Source of the DNA: Pelomonas caseinilytica
GTDB taxonomy: Bacteria; Pseudomonadota; Gammaproteobacteria; Burkholderiales; Burkholderiaceae_C
Assembly (NCBI RefSeq): GCF_021353235.1
Contig: NZ_JAJTWT010000011.1
Span: 62,001-126,000, forward strand
Direction of reading: 5' to 3'
Length of the DNA stretch: 64,000 bases
The notes below the pieces were generated by a model. That model did no database searches and had not been told where the DNA came from. It saw only the letters and a program-made list of their open reading frames with translations. Within the stretch, counting starts at the first letter, position 1; each line of letters begins with the position of its first letter. Below are positions 27,768 through 39,818 of the stretch, one piece after another. The position numbers and the translations under genes are program-made.

Positions 27768-28160
27768 TCAGTTCGCCGCGCCCGAAGCGGCGGCCGAGGC
27801 CGGCGCCACGGGAGCCACGATGGCGCCCGGAATGGCGGCAGCACCCGAAGCGGCCGCGGACGCCGCCGGCGCTACGACCGCGGCGCGGTCCAGCGCCGTG
27901 TCCGACGTGGGAGCGCTGCTGCGGCCGTTGGACAGGAAGGCCAGGCCCAGCGTGCAGCCGAAGAACAGCGTGGCCGCGACCGCGGTGCTGCGCGACAGGA
28001 AATTGGCGCTGCCGGTGGCGCCGAACAGGCTGCCCGACGCGCCACTGCCGAAGGAGGCCCCCATGTCGGCCCCCTTGCCGTGCTGAACCAGCACCAGACC
28101 GATGATCGCCAGGGCGGACAGCAACTGGACGATCAACACCAGATTCGCAAAGAACTGCAT
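27768..28160 (-). CDS. secG: preprotein translocase subunit SecG
   Basis: A 130-residue protein with two hydrophobic helices (NLVLIVQLLSALAIIGLVLVQ and AAATLFFGCTLGLAFLS) and the family motif HGKGADMGASFGSGASGSLFG between them. SecG helps SecYE in protein export at the inner membrane. The C-terminal 40 residues are an alanine-rich tail common in betaproteobacteria. The ATG at 28160 is preferred to a GTG nine bases upstream because GGAG lies eight bases before the ATG but overlaps the GTG. It follows tpiA on the same strand. Confidence 0.94.
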   Translation of the reverse strand: MQFFANLVLIVQLLSALAIIGLVLVQHGKGADMGASFGSGASGSLFGATGSANFLSRSTAVAATLFFGCTLGLAFLSNGRSSAPTSDTALDRAAVVAPAASAAASGAAAIPGAIVAPVAPASAAASGAAN

Positions 28161-28218
28161 TCCAAACACTCCATCAAAACTTGTTGGCGCCCTGCCCTGC
28201 GGCGAGGCACCCGGAAAC

Positions 28219-28962
28219 TCAGTGGGCAGCCGCCAGGCAGATGGCGGCGAAATCGGCGGCCTTCAACGAGGCGCCGCCGATCAGCCCGCCATCGATGTCG
28301 GGCTGGCCGAAGAGCTGGGCCGCGTTGTCGGCCTTGACGCTGCCGCCGTAGAGGATGCGCATGGCCGCCGAACGGTCGGTCGCTGCATGCAGTTGGGCGC
28401 GCAGCACGGCATGCACCGCCTGGGCCTGCTCGGGCGTGGCCGTGAGGCCCGTGCCGATGGCCCAGACGGGCTCGTAGGCCACCACCATCTCGCCGCAGCA
28501 ATGCCCCAACGTGTGGATGACGGCCGCGAGCTGGCGCTTGACGACGGCCTCGGTCTGGCCGGCCTCGCGCTCGGCGCGGGTCTCGCCGACGCAGACGATG
28601 GGCGTCACGCCGTGGGCCAGGGCCGCCTTGGCCTTGTCCGCAACGAGCTGGTCGCCCTCGGCGTGATAGGCACGCCGCTCGGAGTGGCCGACGATGACGT
28701 AGCGGCAGCCAATGTCGGCCAGCATGGCGCTCGATACCTCGCCGGTGTAGGCGCCCTGCTCGTGGGCCGAACAGTCCTGGGCGCCGTAGGCGATGGCCGT
28801 GCCCGTGAGGGCCAGGGCCGTTTCGGCGATGTAGGGGAAAGGCACGCAGACGGCCACGTCGGCGTTCCAGGGGCCGGCCTCCTTCAGGCCGGCGAGCAAT
28901 TGGGCATTGGCAGCGCGGCTGCCATGCATCTTCCAGTTGCCCACGACGAGTTTTTTTCTCAT
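28219..28962 (-). CDS. tpiA: triose-phosphate isomerase
   Basis: A 247-residue TIM-barrel enzyme interconverting glyceraldehyde 3-phosphate and dihydroxyacetone phosphate. The substrate lysine is in GNWKMHG (about 8-14), the histidine electrophile in VGHSERR, and the catalytic glutamate in [11 protein letters not shown]. The C-terminal phosphate loop [10 protein letters not shown] is intact. It is followed by secG, the standard order in proteobacteria. Confidence 0.97.
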   Translation of the reverse strand: MRKKLVVGNWKMHGSRAANAQLLAGLKEAGPWNADVAVCVPFPYIAETALALTGTAIAYGAQDCSAHEQGAYTGEVSSAMLADIGCRYVIVGHSERRAYHAEGDQLVADKAKAALAHGVTPIVCVGETRAEREAGQTEAVVKRQLAAVIHTLGHCCGEMVVAYEPVWAIGTGLTATPEQAQAVHAVLRAQLHAATDRSAAMRILYGGSVKADNAAQLFGQPDIDGGLIGGASLKAADFAAICLAAAH

Positions 28963-28972
28963 GTCAGCTCCA

Positions 28973-29959
28973 TCACCACGTCAGCACGATCTTGCCGATG
29001 TGCTGGTTGGATTCCATCCGCGCATGCGCCTCGGCCGCCTGCGCGGCAGGCAGTTCGCGATCGATGACCGGCCTGATGCGGCCGGCATCGATCAAGGGCC
29101 AGACCTTGTCGCGCAACGAGCGCGCCACGCCGGCCTTGAAAGCCGCGGAGCGGGGGCGCAGCGTCGAGCCGGTGATCGTCAGCCGCTTGCGAAGCACGAG
29201 GCCGGCATCGATCTCGGACTTCACGCCGCCCTGCACCGCGATGAGGGCCAGGCGACCGTCCTCGGCGAGCGCCTGGACGCCACGGCCGATGTAGTCGCCG
29301 GCCACCATGTCGAGAATGACGTCCACGCCGCGGCCGCCTGTGGCGGCCTTGGCCTCGGCGACGAAATCCTGCTCGCGGTAGTTGATCGCCAACTCGGCGC
29401 CGAGCGCCTTGCAGGCCTCGGCCTTGTCGGCGCTGCCGACCGTCACGAACACCCGCGCGCCCAGGGCCTTGGCCATCTGGGTGGCCGTCACGCCGATGCC
29501 GCTCGAACCGCCATGGATGAGCAGGGCCTCCCCCGCCTGCAGGCCGGCACGGTCGAAGACGTTGGCCCAGACGGTGAAGCAGGTCTCGGGCAGGCTGGCC
29601 GCCTGCGCCATCGACCAACCCTGCGGCACCGGCAGGCACTGGCCGACCGGGACCGCGCACAGCTCGGCGTAACCGCCGCCATTGGCCAGCGCGCAGACCG
29701 GGTCACCCAGCTTGAAGCCATGCGCGGCGAGGGCCGAGGCATCGCCGTCGACGATCACGCCAGCCACCTCCAGCCCGGGCAGGTCGCTCGCGCCCGGCGG
29801 CGGCGGGTAGGCGCCTTTGCGCTGCAGCACGTCCGGGCGGTTGATGCCCGAGGCCGCCACGCGGATCAGGCACTCACCCGGGCCCGCGACCGGATCCGGC
29901 CGCTCTGCCAGTTCCAGCACCTCGGGCCCGCCGGGGCGGGTGATCGCGATGGCTCGCAT
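28973..29959 (-). CDS. NAD(P)H-dependent quinone oxidoreductase, MDR family (PIG3/zeta-crystallin-like)
   Basis: A 328-residue zinc-free medium-chain dehydrogenase/reductase. It begins with [17 protein letters not shown] and has [31 protein letters not shown] (about 34-64), characteristic of the PIG3 subgroup, and a cofactor loop [17 protein letters not shown] (about 148-164). Such enzymes reduce small quinones with NADPH. It lies 11 bases downstream of pnp and 11 bases upstream of tpiA, so it is probably read from the same transcript; a functional link with them is not evident. Confidence 0.88.
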   Translation of the reverse strand: MRAIAITRPGGPEVLELAERPDPVAGPGECLIRVAASGINRPDVLQRKGAYPPPPGASDLPGLEVAGVIVDGDASALAAHGFKLGDPVCALANGGGYAELCAVPVGQCLPVPQGWSMAQAASLPETCFTVWANVFDRAGLQAGEALLIHGGSSGIGVTATQMAKALGARVFVTVGSADKAEACKALGAELAINYREQDFVAEAKAATGGRGVDVILDMVAGDYIGRGVQALAEDGRLALIAVQGGVKSEIDAGLVLRKRLTITGSTLRPRSAAFKAGVARSLRDKVWPLIDAGRIRPVIDRELPAAQAAEAHARMESNQHIGKIVLTW

Positions 29960-29969
29960 GCCGGTCGAC

Positions 29970-32135
29970 TTACTCCGCGGCCGGAGGCGTGTCGTCGGCA
30001 GCCGGAGCGACCGGCGCGGGCGCCGGGGCGGCTTCGCGCTCGGGGCGGTCCAGCAGCGCCTTCATGGACAGCTTGATGCGGCCCTTCTCGTCGGTCTCGA
30101 GCACCTTGACCTTGACGATCTGGCCTTCCTGCAGGAAGTCCGTCACCTTCTCGACGCGCTGGTGGGCGATCTGGCTGATGTGCAGCAGGCCGTCCTTGCC
30201 AGGCAGCAGGTTCACGAGGGCACCGAAGTCCAGGATCTTGGTGACCGGCCCTTCGTAGACCTTGCCCACTTCGACCTCGGCCGTGATCTCGGCGATGCGC
30301 TTCTTGGCCATCTCGGCCTTCTCGGCGTCCGTCGAGGCGATGGTGATGGTGCCGTCCTCACCGATGTCGATGGTGGTGCCGGTCTCTTCGGTCAGCGCGC
30401 GGATGGTGGCGCCGCCCTTGCCGATCACGTCACGGATCTTCTCCGGGTTGATCTTCATCGTGTACAGGCGCGGGGCGAACTGCGACACCTCGGTGTTGGC
30501 GCTGCCCATGGCCTCGACCATCTTGCCCAGGATGTGCAGGCGGGCTTCCTTGGCCTGCGCCAGGGCGACCTGCATGATTTCCTTGGTGATGCCCTGGATC
30601 TTGATGTCCATCTGCAGGGCGGTGATGCCGGTGGAGGTACCGGCCACCTTGAAGTCCATGTCGCCGAGGTGGTCCTCGTCACCGAGGATGTCGGTCAGCA
30701 CGGCGAAGCGGTTGCCGTCCTTGATCAGGCCCATGGCGATGCCGGCCACGTGGGCCTTCAGGGGCACGCCGGCGTCCATCAGCGACAGGCAGCCGCCGCA
30801 GACGGAAGCCATCGACGAAGAACCGTTGGACTCGGTGATCTCGGAGACCACGCGCAGCGAATACGGGAACTCTTCCTTGCTCGGCAGCACGGCGACCAGG
30901 GCGCGCTTGGCCAGGCGGCCGTGGCCGATCTCGCGGCGCTTGGGGCTGCCCACGCGGCCCGTCTCGCCGGTGGCGAAGGGGGGCATGTTGTAGTGCAGCA
31001 TGAAGCGGTCTTCGAACTCGCCGTCCAGCGCGTCGATGCGCTGGGCGTCGCGGTCCGTGCCCAGCGTCGCGACGACCAGGGCCTGGGTCTCGCCGCGGGT
31101 GAAGAGCGCCGAGCCGTGGGTGCGCGGCAGGATGCCGTTGCGGATCTCGATGGGGCGCACGGTGCGGGTGTCGCGGCCGTCGATGCGCGGCTCGCCGGCC
31201 AGGATCTGGCTGCGCACGATGCGGGCTTCGATCTCGAACAGCAGGCCTTCCACCTCGACCTTATCGAAGGCCACGCCCTCGGCGGTCAGCGCGGCGAAAA
31301 CGTTCGCGGCGGCGGTGCGGCAGGCTTGCGTGCGGGCCTGCTTGGAGCGGATCTGGTAGGCCTCGCGCAGAGGGCCTTCGGCCAGGGCGTTGACCTTGGC
31401 GATGAATGCTTCGTCCTTGGCAGGCGCGGTCCAGCTCCAGGCCGGCTTGCCGGCTTCCTTGACCAGTTCGTTGATCGCGGCGATGGCGACATTGCCCTGG
31501 TCATGGCCGTAGACGACCGCGCCCAGCATGACTTCTTCCGACAGGCCCGAGGCCTCGGACTCCACCATCAGCACGGCGGCTTGCGTGCCGGCGACGACCA
31601 GGTCCATCTGGCTGTTGACCAGCTCGGACTTGCTGGGGTTCAGCACGTACTCGCCGTTGACGTAGCCCACGCGGGCGGCGCCGATCGGGCCGTTGAAGGG
31701 GATGCCGGACACGGCCAGCGCGGCGGAGGTGCCGATCATGGCGGCGATGTCGGCCTGCACCTCGGGGTTCAGGCTGACGACGTGGATGACGACCTGGACT
31801 TCGTTGAAGAAGCCTTCGGGGAACAGCGGGCGGATCGGACGGTCGATCAGGCGGCTGGTCAGGGTCTCGTGCTCGGAGGGACGGCCCTCGCGCTTGAAGA
31901 AGCTGCCGGGGATCTTGCCGGCAGCGTAGGTCTTCTCGATGTAGTCGACCGTCAGCGGGAAGAAGTCCTGGCCGGCCTTGGCCTCGGTCTTGGCGACCAC
32001 GGTGGCCAGCACCACGGTGCCTTCGATGTTGACGAGGACGGCACCGGTGGACTGGCGGGCGATCTCACCCGTTTCCAGCACGACTTGGTGGCGGCCCCAT
32101 TGGAAGGACTTGGTGACCTTGTTGAACATGGACAT
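29970..32135 (-). CDS. pnp: polyribonucleotide nucleotidyltransferase (PNPase)
   Basis: A 721-residue 3'-5' phosphorolytic exoribonuclease of the degradosome. It has two RNase PH domains (about 1-215 and 310-550; the conserved [16 protein letters not shown] loop is in the second), a KH domain with [12 protein letters not shown] (about 560-615) and an S1 domain ([29 protein letters not shown], about 620-690). Three ATGs lie two codons apart; 32135 is chosen because AGGAG is six bases before it, while it directly abuts the first. It follows rpsO, the classical rpsO-pnp arrangement. The C-terminal tail is alanine/proline-rich. Confidence 0.96.
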   Translation of the reverse strand: MSMFNKVTKSFQWGRHQVVLETGEIARQSTGAVLVNIEGTVVLATVVAKTEAKAGQDFFPLTVDYIEKTYAAGKIPGSFFKREGRPSEHETLTSRLIDRPIRPLFPEGFFNEVQVVIHVVSLNPEVQADIAAMIGTSAALAVSGIPFNGPIGAARVGYVNGEYVLNPSKSELVNSQMDLVVAGTQAAVLMVESEASGLSEEVMLGAVVYGHDQGNVAIAAINELVKEAGKPAWSWTAPAKDEAFIAKVNALAEGPLREAYQIRSKQARTQACRTAAANVFAALTAEGVAFDKVEVEGLLFEIEARIVRSQILAGEPRIDGRDTRTVRPIEIRNGILPRTHGSALFTRGETQALVVATLGTDRDAQRIDALDGEFEDRFMLHYNMPPFATGETGRVGSPKRREIGHGRLAKRALVAVLPSKEEFPYSLRVVSEITESNGSSSMASVCGGCLSLMDAGVPLKAHVAGIAMGLIKDGNRFAVLTDILGDEDHLGDMDFKVAGTSTGITALQMDIKIQGITKEIMQVALAQAKEARLHILGKMVEAMGSANTEVSQFAPRLYTMKINPEKIRDVIGKGGATIRALTEETGTTIDIGEDGTITIASTDAEKAEMAKKRIAEITAEVEVGKVYEGPVTKILDFGALVNLLPGKDGLLHISQIAHQRVEKVTDFLQEGQIVKVKVLETDEKGRIKLSMKALLDRPEREAAPAPAPVAPAADDTPPAAE

Positions 32136-32292
32136 GCTCATCTCCTGGTTGTGGAGGACGCGCTCAGGCGTCCGGTGGAACCGGGAACAAGGCTGGGTTT
32201 GGCTCGAATGCCATTCCAGGGCGGCTCAAGCTGCAACCGTCTTGGAATGACACATCCGACACCACGTCAGCTCGGTTCCTCGGTAGAAGGAC

Positions 32293-32330
32293 AAAGAGCC
32301 TGTACTGGGCTTGTTGGACCAGACAGGCTC
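32293..32330 (-). terminator. hairpin between rpsO and pnp, partial terminator/processing site
   Basis: An 8-bp stem GAGCCTGT/ACAGGCTC (32323-32330 with 32296-32303), extended by CTGG/CCAG past a bulged base, is followed on the reverse strand by a short TTTGT. It begins 19 bases after the rpsO stop. In E. coli the same position holds a leaky terminator and an RNase III site that autoregulates pnp; the same role here is inference. Confidence 0.65.
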
Positions 32331-32348
32331 CTTGCGGGGTTCGACGAA

Positions 32349-32618
32349 TTACTTGCGCAGGCCCAGCTTCTGGATCAGCGCGGTGTAGCGCTCGGCATCC
32401 TTGTTCTTCAGGTAGGCCAGCAGGCTCTTGCGCTGGTTGACCATCTTCAGCAGGCCGCGGCGGCCATGATGGTCCTTGGCGTGGGTCTTGAAGTGGGGAG
32501 TCAGCTCGTTGATGCGAGCGGTCAGCAGGGCGACTTGGACTTCGGGGCTGCCGGTGTCGTTGGCGCTGCGGGCGTTGGCCTTGACGATTTCGGCCTTGTT
32601 CAGATCGGCGACGGACAT
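32349..32618 (-). CDS. rpsO: 30S ribosomal protein S15
   Basis: An 89-residue protein identical in length to most S15 proteins, with the rRNA-binding segments [19 protein letters not shown] (about 22-40) and [22 protein letters not shown] (about 48-69). It binds 16S rRNA at the three-way junction and nucleates platform assembly. The ATG at 32618 has GGAAAAAG upstream. It heads the rpsO-pnp unit. Confidence 0.98.
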   Translation of the reverse strand: MSVADLNKAEIVKANARSANDTGSPEVQVALLTARINELTPHFKTHAKDHHGRRGLLKMVNQRKSLLAYLKNKDAERYTALIQKLGLRK

Positions 32619-32683
32619 TGTCTTTTTCCAAAGGGTTTCGGAAGTCCGGCCGGGCGAAACACCATGCATGGCGCTGCCGCAGA

Positions 32684-32723
32684 CGGTTTCCGGAGGGTTG
32701 ACTTGCGGACACGGGGGAAACCG
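32684..32723 (-). promoter_or_regulatory. inverted repeat in the rpsO mRNA leader
   Basis: CGGTTTCC and GGAAACCG (32684-32691, 32716-32723) form a perfect 8-bp stem about 65 bases upstream of the rpsO start and about 40 bases past the predicted transcription start. S15 represses its own mRNA in several bacteria by binding leader structures, so this is a candidate; structure beyond the stem was not established. Confidence 0.4.
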
Positions 32724-32770
32724 CCCCGAGCCGTGCTGGCATTTCGCACCCGAAGGCGCAAAACCGCGCG

Positions 32771-32800
32771 ATTCTAGCCGAAAGCGGCAGAGGTGCCCAA
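32771..32800 (-). promoter_or_regulatory. predicted sigma70 promoter of rpsO-pnp
   Basis: On the reverse strand TTGGGC (32795-32800) and TAGAAT (32771-32776) are separated by 18 bases. The start would be near 32764, giving a leader of about 145 bases. Found by eye. Confidence 0.6.
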
Positions 32801-33022
32801 ACGGCGCGAACACCGGCGGCCCCGGGCGCGCGGAGTTGAGGCTGGGCCGGCCTCCTTCAAGGGGTTGGCGAACCGCTGCATCGTCCCGCCCCGCAAATGC
32901 GTGACATCCGTGCCGCCGAGGCCCGGGCGGGCTTGAAGCGCCCGGCCGCCGCCCAATCTCCCAGGCATCGGGAGCTGCTCCCGACCCGTGAAGCAGCGAT
33001 CACCGCCAAGGAGTCCGTTCCC
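32801..33022. other. gap between the rpsO promoter and the Hsp20 gene
   Basis: The whole gene-free stretch runs from 32619 to 33022. Its rpsO side holds the leader stem and promoter listed separately; this part belongs to the upstream side of the hsp20 gene. Apart from the palindrome at 32968-32984 I see no gene and no clear -35/-10 pair. Confidence 0.5.
32968..32984. promoter_or_regulatory. 17-bp palindrome upstream of the Hsp20 gene
   Basis: TCGGGAGC, one central base, GCTCCCGA is perfectly symmetric and ends 38 bases before the Hsp20 start codon. In DNA it could be an operator; in the mRNA the tight loop makes it less likely as a hairpin. Function unknown. Confidence 0.4.
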
Positions 33023-33412
33023 ATGTTCTACCTGACCCATCCCCGCCACGTCGCCCGCGTCCTGCGCCAGTTCGACGCCGACACCACCCGCACGCCCGCC
33101 CTCGACCTGAGCGAGGACGACAAGGCCTACCACGTCACCGTCGACATGCCCGGCGTGGCCAAGGAGGCCGTCAAGGTGCGCATCGACGGCCGCCGCGTCC
33201 ACATCGAGACCGCGAGCGAAGAGGCCGCACCGAGCGACGGCTCGCGACTGCTCTACCGCGAGCGCCGCGCCGCCCGCTATGCCCGCAGCTTCGCCCTGCC
33301 GGCCGACATCGACCAGGGCCAGTCCCAGGCCCGCTTCGAAAACGGCGTGCTGAGCCTCACCCTGGCCAAGCGCGTGGCCGACGAGAACGCCGGCCTCATC
33401 CCGGTTCTCTGA
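33023..33412 (+). CDS. Hsp20/alpha-crystallin family small heat-shock protein
   Basis: A 129-residue ATP-independent chaperone. The alpha-crystallin domain covers about residues 22-115: LDLSEDDKAYHVTVDMPGVAKEAVKVRIDGRRVHIET, then RRAARYARSFALPADIDQ and FENGVLSLTLAK, with the conserved ENGVLxLxLxK near the end. The N-terminal arm is short and the C-terminal tail ends in LIPVL, an IxI-like anchoring motif. The ATG at 33023 has AAGGAG nine bases upstream. It is convergent with tsaD, with only seven bases between the two genes. Confidence 0.92.
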   Translation: MFYLTHPRHVARVLRQFDADTTRTPALDLSEDDKAYHVTVDMPGVAKEAVKVRIDGRRVHIETASEEAAPSDGSRLLYRERRAARYARSFALPADIDQGQSQARFENGVLSLTLAKRVADENAGLIPVL

Positions 33413-33419
33413 GCGACCC

Positions 33420-34465
<1,046 letters not shown>

Positions 34466-34469
<4 letters not shown>

Positions 34470-34804
34470 TTGCCCTCTTTCGCGTGGTTGATCGAGTACT
34501 TGGGGATTTCGACCGTCACGTCCTGCTGGCCGAGGATGGCCTGGCAGGACAGCCGCGAGTCGGGCTCCAGACCCCAGGCGCGGTCGAGCATGTCCTCCTC
34601 GTCCTCTTCCATCTCCGACAGCGAACGGCCGCCCTGGCGGACGATGACGTGGCAGGTCGTGCAGGCGCAGACCTGGTCGCAGGCGTGCTCGATCGGGATG
34701 TCGTGGTCCAGCAGGGCTTCGCAGATCGACGTGCCCGCGGGCGCCGTCACCGTGGCGCCCTGGGGGCAGTACTCGGCGTGAGGGAGGATGGTGATGACGG
34801 GCAT
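34466..34804 (-). CDS. fdx: ISC-type [2Fe-2S] ferredoxin
   Basis: A 112-residue adrenodoxin-like ferredoxin, electron donor for Fe-S cluster assembly. The ligands are C42, C48, C51 (C-x5-C-x2-C) and C87, with an extra cysteine C46 inside the first loop, also seen in E. coli Fdx. The acidic [25 protein letters not shown] segment is typical of the ISC type. It lies 10 bases downstream of hscA and overlaps tsaD. Confidence 0.96.
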
Positions 34805-34814
34805 GGGATTCTCT

Positions 34815-36665
<1,851 letters not shown>

Positions 36666-36692
36666 GTTCTGGTCAGTCGGGGACAGGGCTGC

Positions 36693-37238
36693 TCACTTCG
36701 CTCGGGCGGACTGCCCAGCCATGTCTTCTTGCATCGCAAGGCGCTTGTCGATGTCGGCGCGGAAACGCTGGATGAACATCAGCGCCCGGACCTGGGCCGC
36801 GGCAGCGGTCGCGTCACCGGCGTCGTCGAGCAGGCGCCGGGCCTCCTCGAGGGCGGCGGCCTCGGCCCGCGCGGCGTCGGCGTCCAGCGCCTCGAGCGCG
36901 GCTTCCCCAGCGGCCTCGTCCAGCGCCTCGCGCCAGGCCATCTGCTGCATCAGGAAGGCCGCGGGCATCTGCGTGTTGTTCTCGGCACCCACCGGCGCGC
37001 CGCGGAGTTCGCACAGGTAGGCGGCGCGGGACAGCGGGTCGCGCAGCCGCTGGTAGGCCTCGTTGACCCGCATGGCCCACTGCATGGCCACACGCTGGGC
37101 GGCGGCGCCTTCGGCGGCGAAACGATCGGGATGCACCTCGGACTGCAGCGCCTTCCAGCGCGCGTCGATGTCGGCACGCTCCAGGGCCTGTCGCTCGGGC
37201 AGGCCGAAGAGCTGGAAGTCGTTGTCGGTCAGGCGCAT
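36693..37238 (-). CDS. hscB: Fe-S protein assembly J-domain co-chaperone HscB
   Basis: A 181-residue J-protein. The J-domain has the HPD signature at residues 36-38 in SEVHPDRFA, and the C-terminal helical domain that binds IscU starts near residue 95. The ATG at 37238 gives the conserved start MRLTDNDFQLFGLP; the frame stays open upstream only as a shadow of the iscA region. A Rho-independent terminator lies directly upstream, so expression of hscBA-fdx may be separate from, or lower than, iscRSUA. Confidence 0.95.
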   Translation of the reverse strand: MRLTDNDFQLFGLPERQALERADIDARWKALQSEVHPDRFAAEGAAAQRVAMQWAMRVNEAYQRLRDPLSRAAYLCELRGAPVGAENNTQMPAAFLMQQMAWREALDEAAGEAALEALDADAARAEAAALEEARRLLDDAGDATAAAAQVRALMFIQRFRADIDKRLAMQEDMAGQSARAK

Positions 37239-37248
37239 GGTGTTGGAG

Positions 37249-37278
37249 AAAAAGCAAAAAGCGCGGCCATTGCCGCGC
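37249..37278 (-). terminator. Rho-independent terminator/attenuator between iscA and hscB
   Basis: On the reverse strand GCGCGGC, loop AATG, GCCGCGC forms a perfect 7-bp GC stem followed by TTTTT, GC and TTTTT. It starts 23 bases after the iscA stop and ends about 11 bases before the hscB start, which puts the hscB ribosome-binding site just behind the T-run. Confidence 0.85.
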
Positions 37279-37300
37279 CCGGGCCATCGATCAGCGCAGG

Positions 37301-37624
37301 CTAGACACGGAATGACTCGCCGCAACCGCAGCGGTCCTTCTCGCGCGGGTTGCGGAACTTGAAGCCCTCGTTCAGGCCTTCGCGGACGAAGTCCAGCTCC
37401 GTGCCGTCCAGGTAGGGCAGGCTCTTGGGGTCGACGAGGATCTTCACGTCGTGCCCCTCGAAGACGACATCCTCGGGCGCGGCCTCGTCGGCGTACTCGA
37501 GCTTGTAGGCCAGGCCCGAGCAACCCGTCGTCTTGACGCCCAGGCGCACGCCGATGCCCTTGCCACGCTTGGCGATGTAGCGCTTGACGTGGCGAGCCGC
37601 GGCTTCGGTCAGGGTCACCGACAT
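37301..37624 (-). CDS. iscA: A-type iron-sulfur carrier IscA
   Basis: A 107-residue A-type scaffold/carrier. The three invariant cysteines are C35 (TTGCSG) and C99/C101 in the C-terminal CGCGESF. It passes [4Fe-4S] clusters to target enzymes. It starts one base after the iscU stop and is the last gene before the terminator. Confidence 0.97.
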   Translation of the reverse strand: MSVTLTEAAARHVKRYIAKRGKGIGVRLGVKTTGCSGLAYKLEYADEAAPEDVVFEGHDVKILVDPKSLPYLDGTELDFVREGLNEGFKFRNPREKDRCGCGESFRV

Positions 37625-37625
37625 G

Positions 37626-38012
37626 TCAGTTGGCGTGCTTGGCGCGGTAGTCGTCCACCGCCGCCTTGATGGCGTCCTCGGCCAGGATGGAGCAGTGGAT
37701 CTTGACCGGCGGCAGGGCGAGCTCCTCGGCGATCTGGGTGTTCTTGATCGTCAGCGCCTCGTCCAGCGTCTTGCCCTTGACCCATTCGGTCACGAGCGAG
37801 CTGGAGGCGATGGCCGAGCCGCAGCCATAGGTCTTGAACTTGGCGTCCTCGATCTTGCCGGTGGCGGGGTTGACCTTGATCTGCAGCTTCATCACGTCGC
37901 CGCAGGCCGGGGCGCCGACCATGCCGGTGCCCACGTCGTCATCGCCCTTGTCGAAATTGCCGACGTTGCGGGGGTTCTCGTAGTGGTCGACGACCTTGTC
38001 GCTGTATGCCAT
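37626..38012 (-). CDS. iscU: Fe-S cluster assembly scaffold IscU
   Basis: The 128-residue scaffold on which [2Fe-2S] clusters form. The ligands are C37 (ACGDVM), C64 (YGCGSAIA) and C107 (HCSILAEDA), with the aspartate after C37 present. LPPVK at 100-104 is the HscA recognition motif. It lies 22 bases downstream of iscS. Confidence 0.98.
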   Translation of the reverse strand: MAYSDKVVDHYENPRNVGNFDKGDDDVGTGMVGAPACGDVMKLQIKVNPATGKIEDAKFKTYGCGSAIASSSLVTEWVKGKTLDEALTIKNTQIAEELALPPVKIHCSILAEDAIKAAVDDYRAKHAN

Positions 38013-38034
38013 GGTGTTCTCCTAGTTCCTGCGA

Positions 38035-39255
38035 TCAGTGCGCCGCCCACTGGATGGTCGAGAGGTCGACGCCGTCCTTGTACATGTCCCACAACGGGGA
38101 CAGCTCGCGCAGCTTGGCCACGCGGTCGGTCAGCACGCTGATCGCGTAATCGATCTCTTCCTCGGTCGTGAAGCGGCCGATGGTCATGCGCAGCGAGCTG
38201 TGCGCCAGCTCGTCGCTGCGGCCCAGGGCGCGCAGCACGTAGCTGGGCTCGAGGCTGGCCGAGGTGCAGGCCGAGCCCGACGACACGGCCAGGCCCTTGA
38301 CGCCCATGATCAGCGACTCGCCCTCGACGTAGTTGAACGAGATGTTCAGGTTGTGCGGCACCCGCTTTTCCAGGTCGCCGTTGATGAAAGTCTGCTCGAT
38401 GCCCGAGAGGCCCTTGACGAGGCGGTCGTGCAGCGCGCGGATGCGCTCGTTCTCGGCCCCCATCTCCTCGCGGGCGATGCGGAAGGCCTCGCCCATGCCG
38501 ACGATCTGGTGCACGGGCAGCGTGCCGGAGCGCATGCCACGCTCGTGGCCGCCGCCGTGCATCTGGGCTTCCAGGCGCACACGGGGCTTGCGGCGCACGT
38601 ACAGGGCGCCGATGCCCTTGGGCCCGTAGGTCTTGTGCGAGGCCAGGCTCATCAGGTCGATGGGCAGCTGGGCCATGTCGATCTCCACCTTGCCCGTGGC
38701 CTGGGCGGCATCGACGTGGAAGATGATGCCGCGCTCACGGCAGAGGTTGCCGAGGGCGACGACGTCCTGGATCACGCCGATCTCGTTGTTCACGTACATG
38801 ACCGACGCCAGGATGGTGTCCGGGCGCAGGGCGGCCTTGAAGGCCTCCAGGTCGACGAGGCCGTTCTCCAGCACGTCGAGGTAGGTCACCTCGAAGCCCT
38901 GGCGCTCGAGCTCGCGCATCGTGTCGAGCACGGCCTTGTGCTCGGTCTTGACCGTGATCAGGTGCTTGCCGCGGGTCTTGTAGAAATGGGCCGCGCCCTT
39001 GAGAGCGAGGTTGTTGGACTCGGTGGCGCCGGAGGTCCAGACGATCTCGCGCGGGTCGGCACCGATGAGCAGGGCGACCTGCTCGCGCGCCTTCTCGACC
39101 GCCTCTTCCGCCTCCCAGCCCCAGGCGTGGCTGCGAGACGCCGGGTTGCCGAAGTGCTCGCGCAACCAGGGGATCATCGCGTCGACCACGCGGGGATCGC
39201 ACGGCGTCGTGGCGCCGTAGTCGAGGTAGATCGGGAAATGCGGGGTCATGTCCAT
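38035..39255 (-). CDS. iscS: cysteine desulfurase IscS
   Basis: A 406-residue PLP enzyme that takes sulfur from cysteine for Fe-S clusters and other thio-compounds. The PLP lysine is in [11 protein letters not shown] (about 207-217), and the persulfide cysteine is in the mobile loop [17 protein letters not shown] (about 327-343). The N-terminus [16 protein letters not shown] is standard. Start ATGs at 39255 and 39249 are both possible. It follows iscR by 29 bases. Confidence 0.97.
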   Translation of the reverse strand: MDMTPHFPIYLDYGATTPCDPRVVDAMIPWLREHFGNPASRSHAWGWEAEEAVEKAREQVALLIGADPREIVWTSGATESNNLALKGAAHFYKTRGKHLITVKTEHKAVLDTMRELERQGFEVTYLDVLENGLVDLEAFKAALRPDTILASVMYVNNEIGVIQDVVALGNLCRERGIIFHVDAAQATGKVEIDMAQLPIDLMSLASHKTYGPKGIGALYVRRKPRVRLEAQMHGGGHERGMRSGTLPVHQIVGMGEAFRIAREEMGAENERIRALHDRLVKGLSGIEQTFINGDLEKRVPHNLNISFNYVEGESLIMGVKGLAVSSGSACTSASLEPSYVLRALGRSDELAHSSLRMTIGRFTTEEEIDYAISVLTDRVAKLRELSPLWDMYKDGVDLSTIQWAAH

Positions 39256-39284
39256 GGCGGAGGGCTAGGGCTTGCTAGGGCTTC

Positions 39285-39818
39285 TTATTTGCTGAACGCG
39301 CCACCCAGGGCGAACACCGAGTTGGGCGCCGTGACACGGATGGGCTTGAGCACGGGCTGGCTGGAAATGGCCCGTTTGACCGGCGCCGCCTCGACCTCGA
39401 AGCCCTTGGCCAGTTGCTCGTCGGCCAGCTTGCGCAGGGACACGGAGTCGAGGTACTCGATCATCTTGGCGTTCAGGTTGGTCCAGAGTTCATGGGTGAT
39501 GCAGCGTCCGCTGTCCTCGCCCATGCAGTTTTCTTTGCCGCCGCAGCCCGTGGCGTCCAGCGCCTCGTCCACCGCGACGATGATGTCGGCCACGGTGATG
39601 TCCTCGGCCTTGCGGCCCAGCGAGTACCCGCCGCCAGGGCCGCGGGTGCTTTCCACCAGTTCATGGCGGCGCAGCTTGCCGAAGAGCTGCTCCAGGTAGG
39701 AGAGCGAAATCTGCTGCCGCTGGCTGATCGCCGCAAGGGCGACCGGACCGGTATTCTCGCGCAGCGCCAGGTCCAACATCGCGGTGACCGCAAACCGACC
39801 TTTGGTTGTGAGACGCAT
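39285..39818 (-). CDS. iscR: Fe-S cluster-sensing repressor IscR
   Basis: A 177-residue Rrf2-family winged-helix regulator. The recognition helix region ISQRQQISLSYLEQLFGKLRRHELVESTRGPGGGYSLG (about 31-68) is typical. The cluster ligands C92, C98 and C106 and a nearby histidine (H109) are present, with spacing slightly longer than in E. coli. With a [2Fe-2S] cluster it represses its own operon. The C-terminus has about 20 residues beyond the E. coli length. It is the first gene of the isc operon. Confidence 0.95.
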   Translation of the reverse strand: MRLTTKGRFAVTAMLDLALRENTGPVALAAISQRQQISLSYLEQLFGKLRRHELVESTRGPGGGYSLGRKAEDITVADIIVAVDEALDATGCGGKENCMGEDSGRCITHELWTNLNAKMIEYLDSVSLRKLADEQLAKGFEVEAAPVKRAISSQPVLKPIRVTAPNSVFALGGAFSK

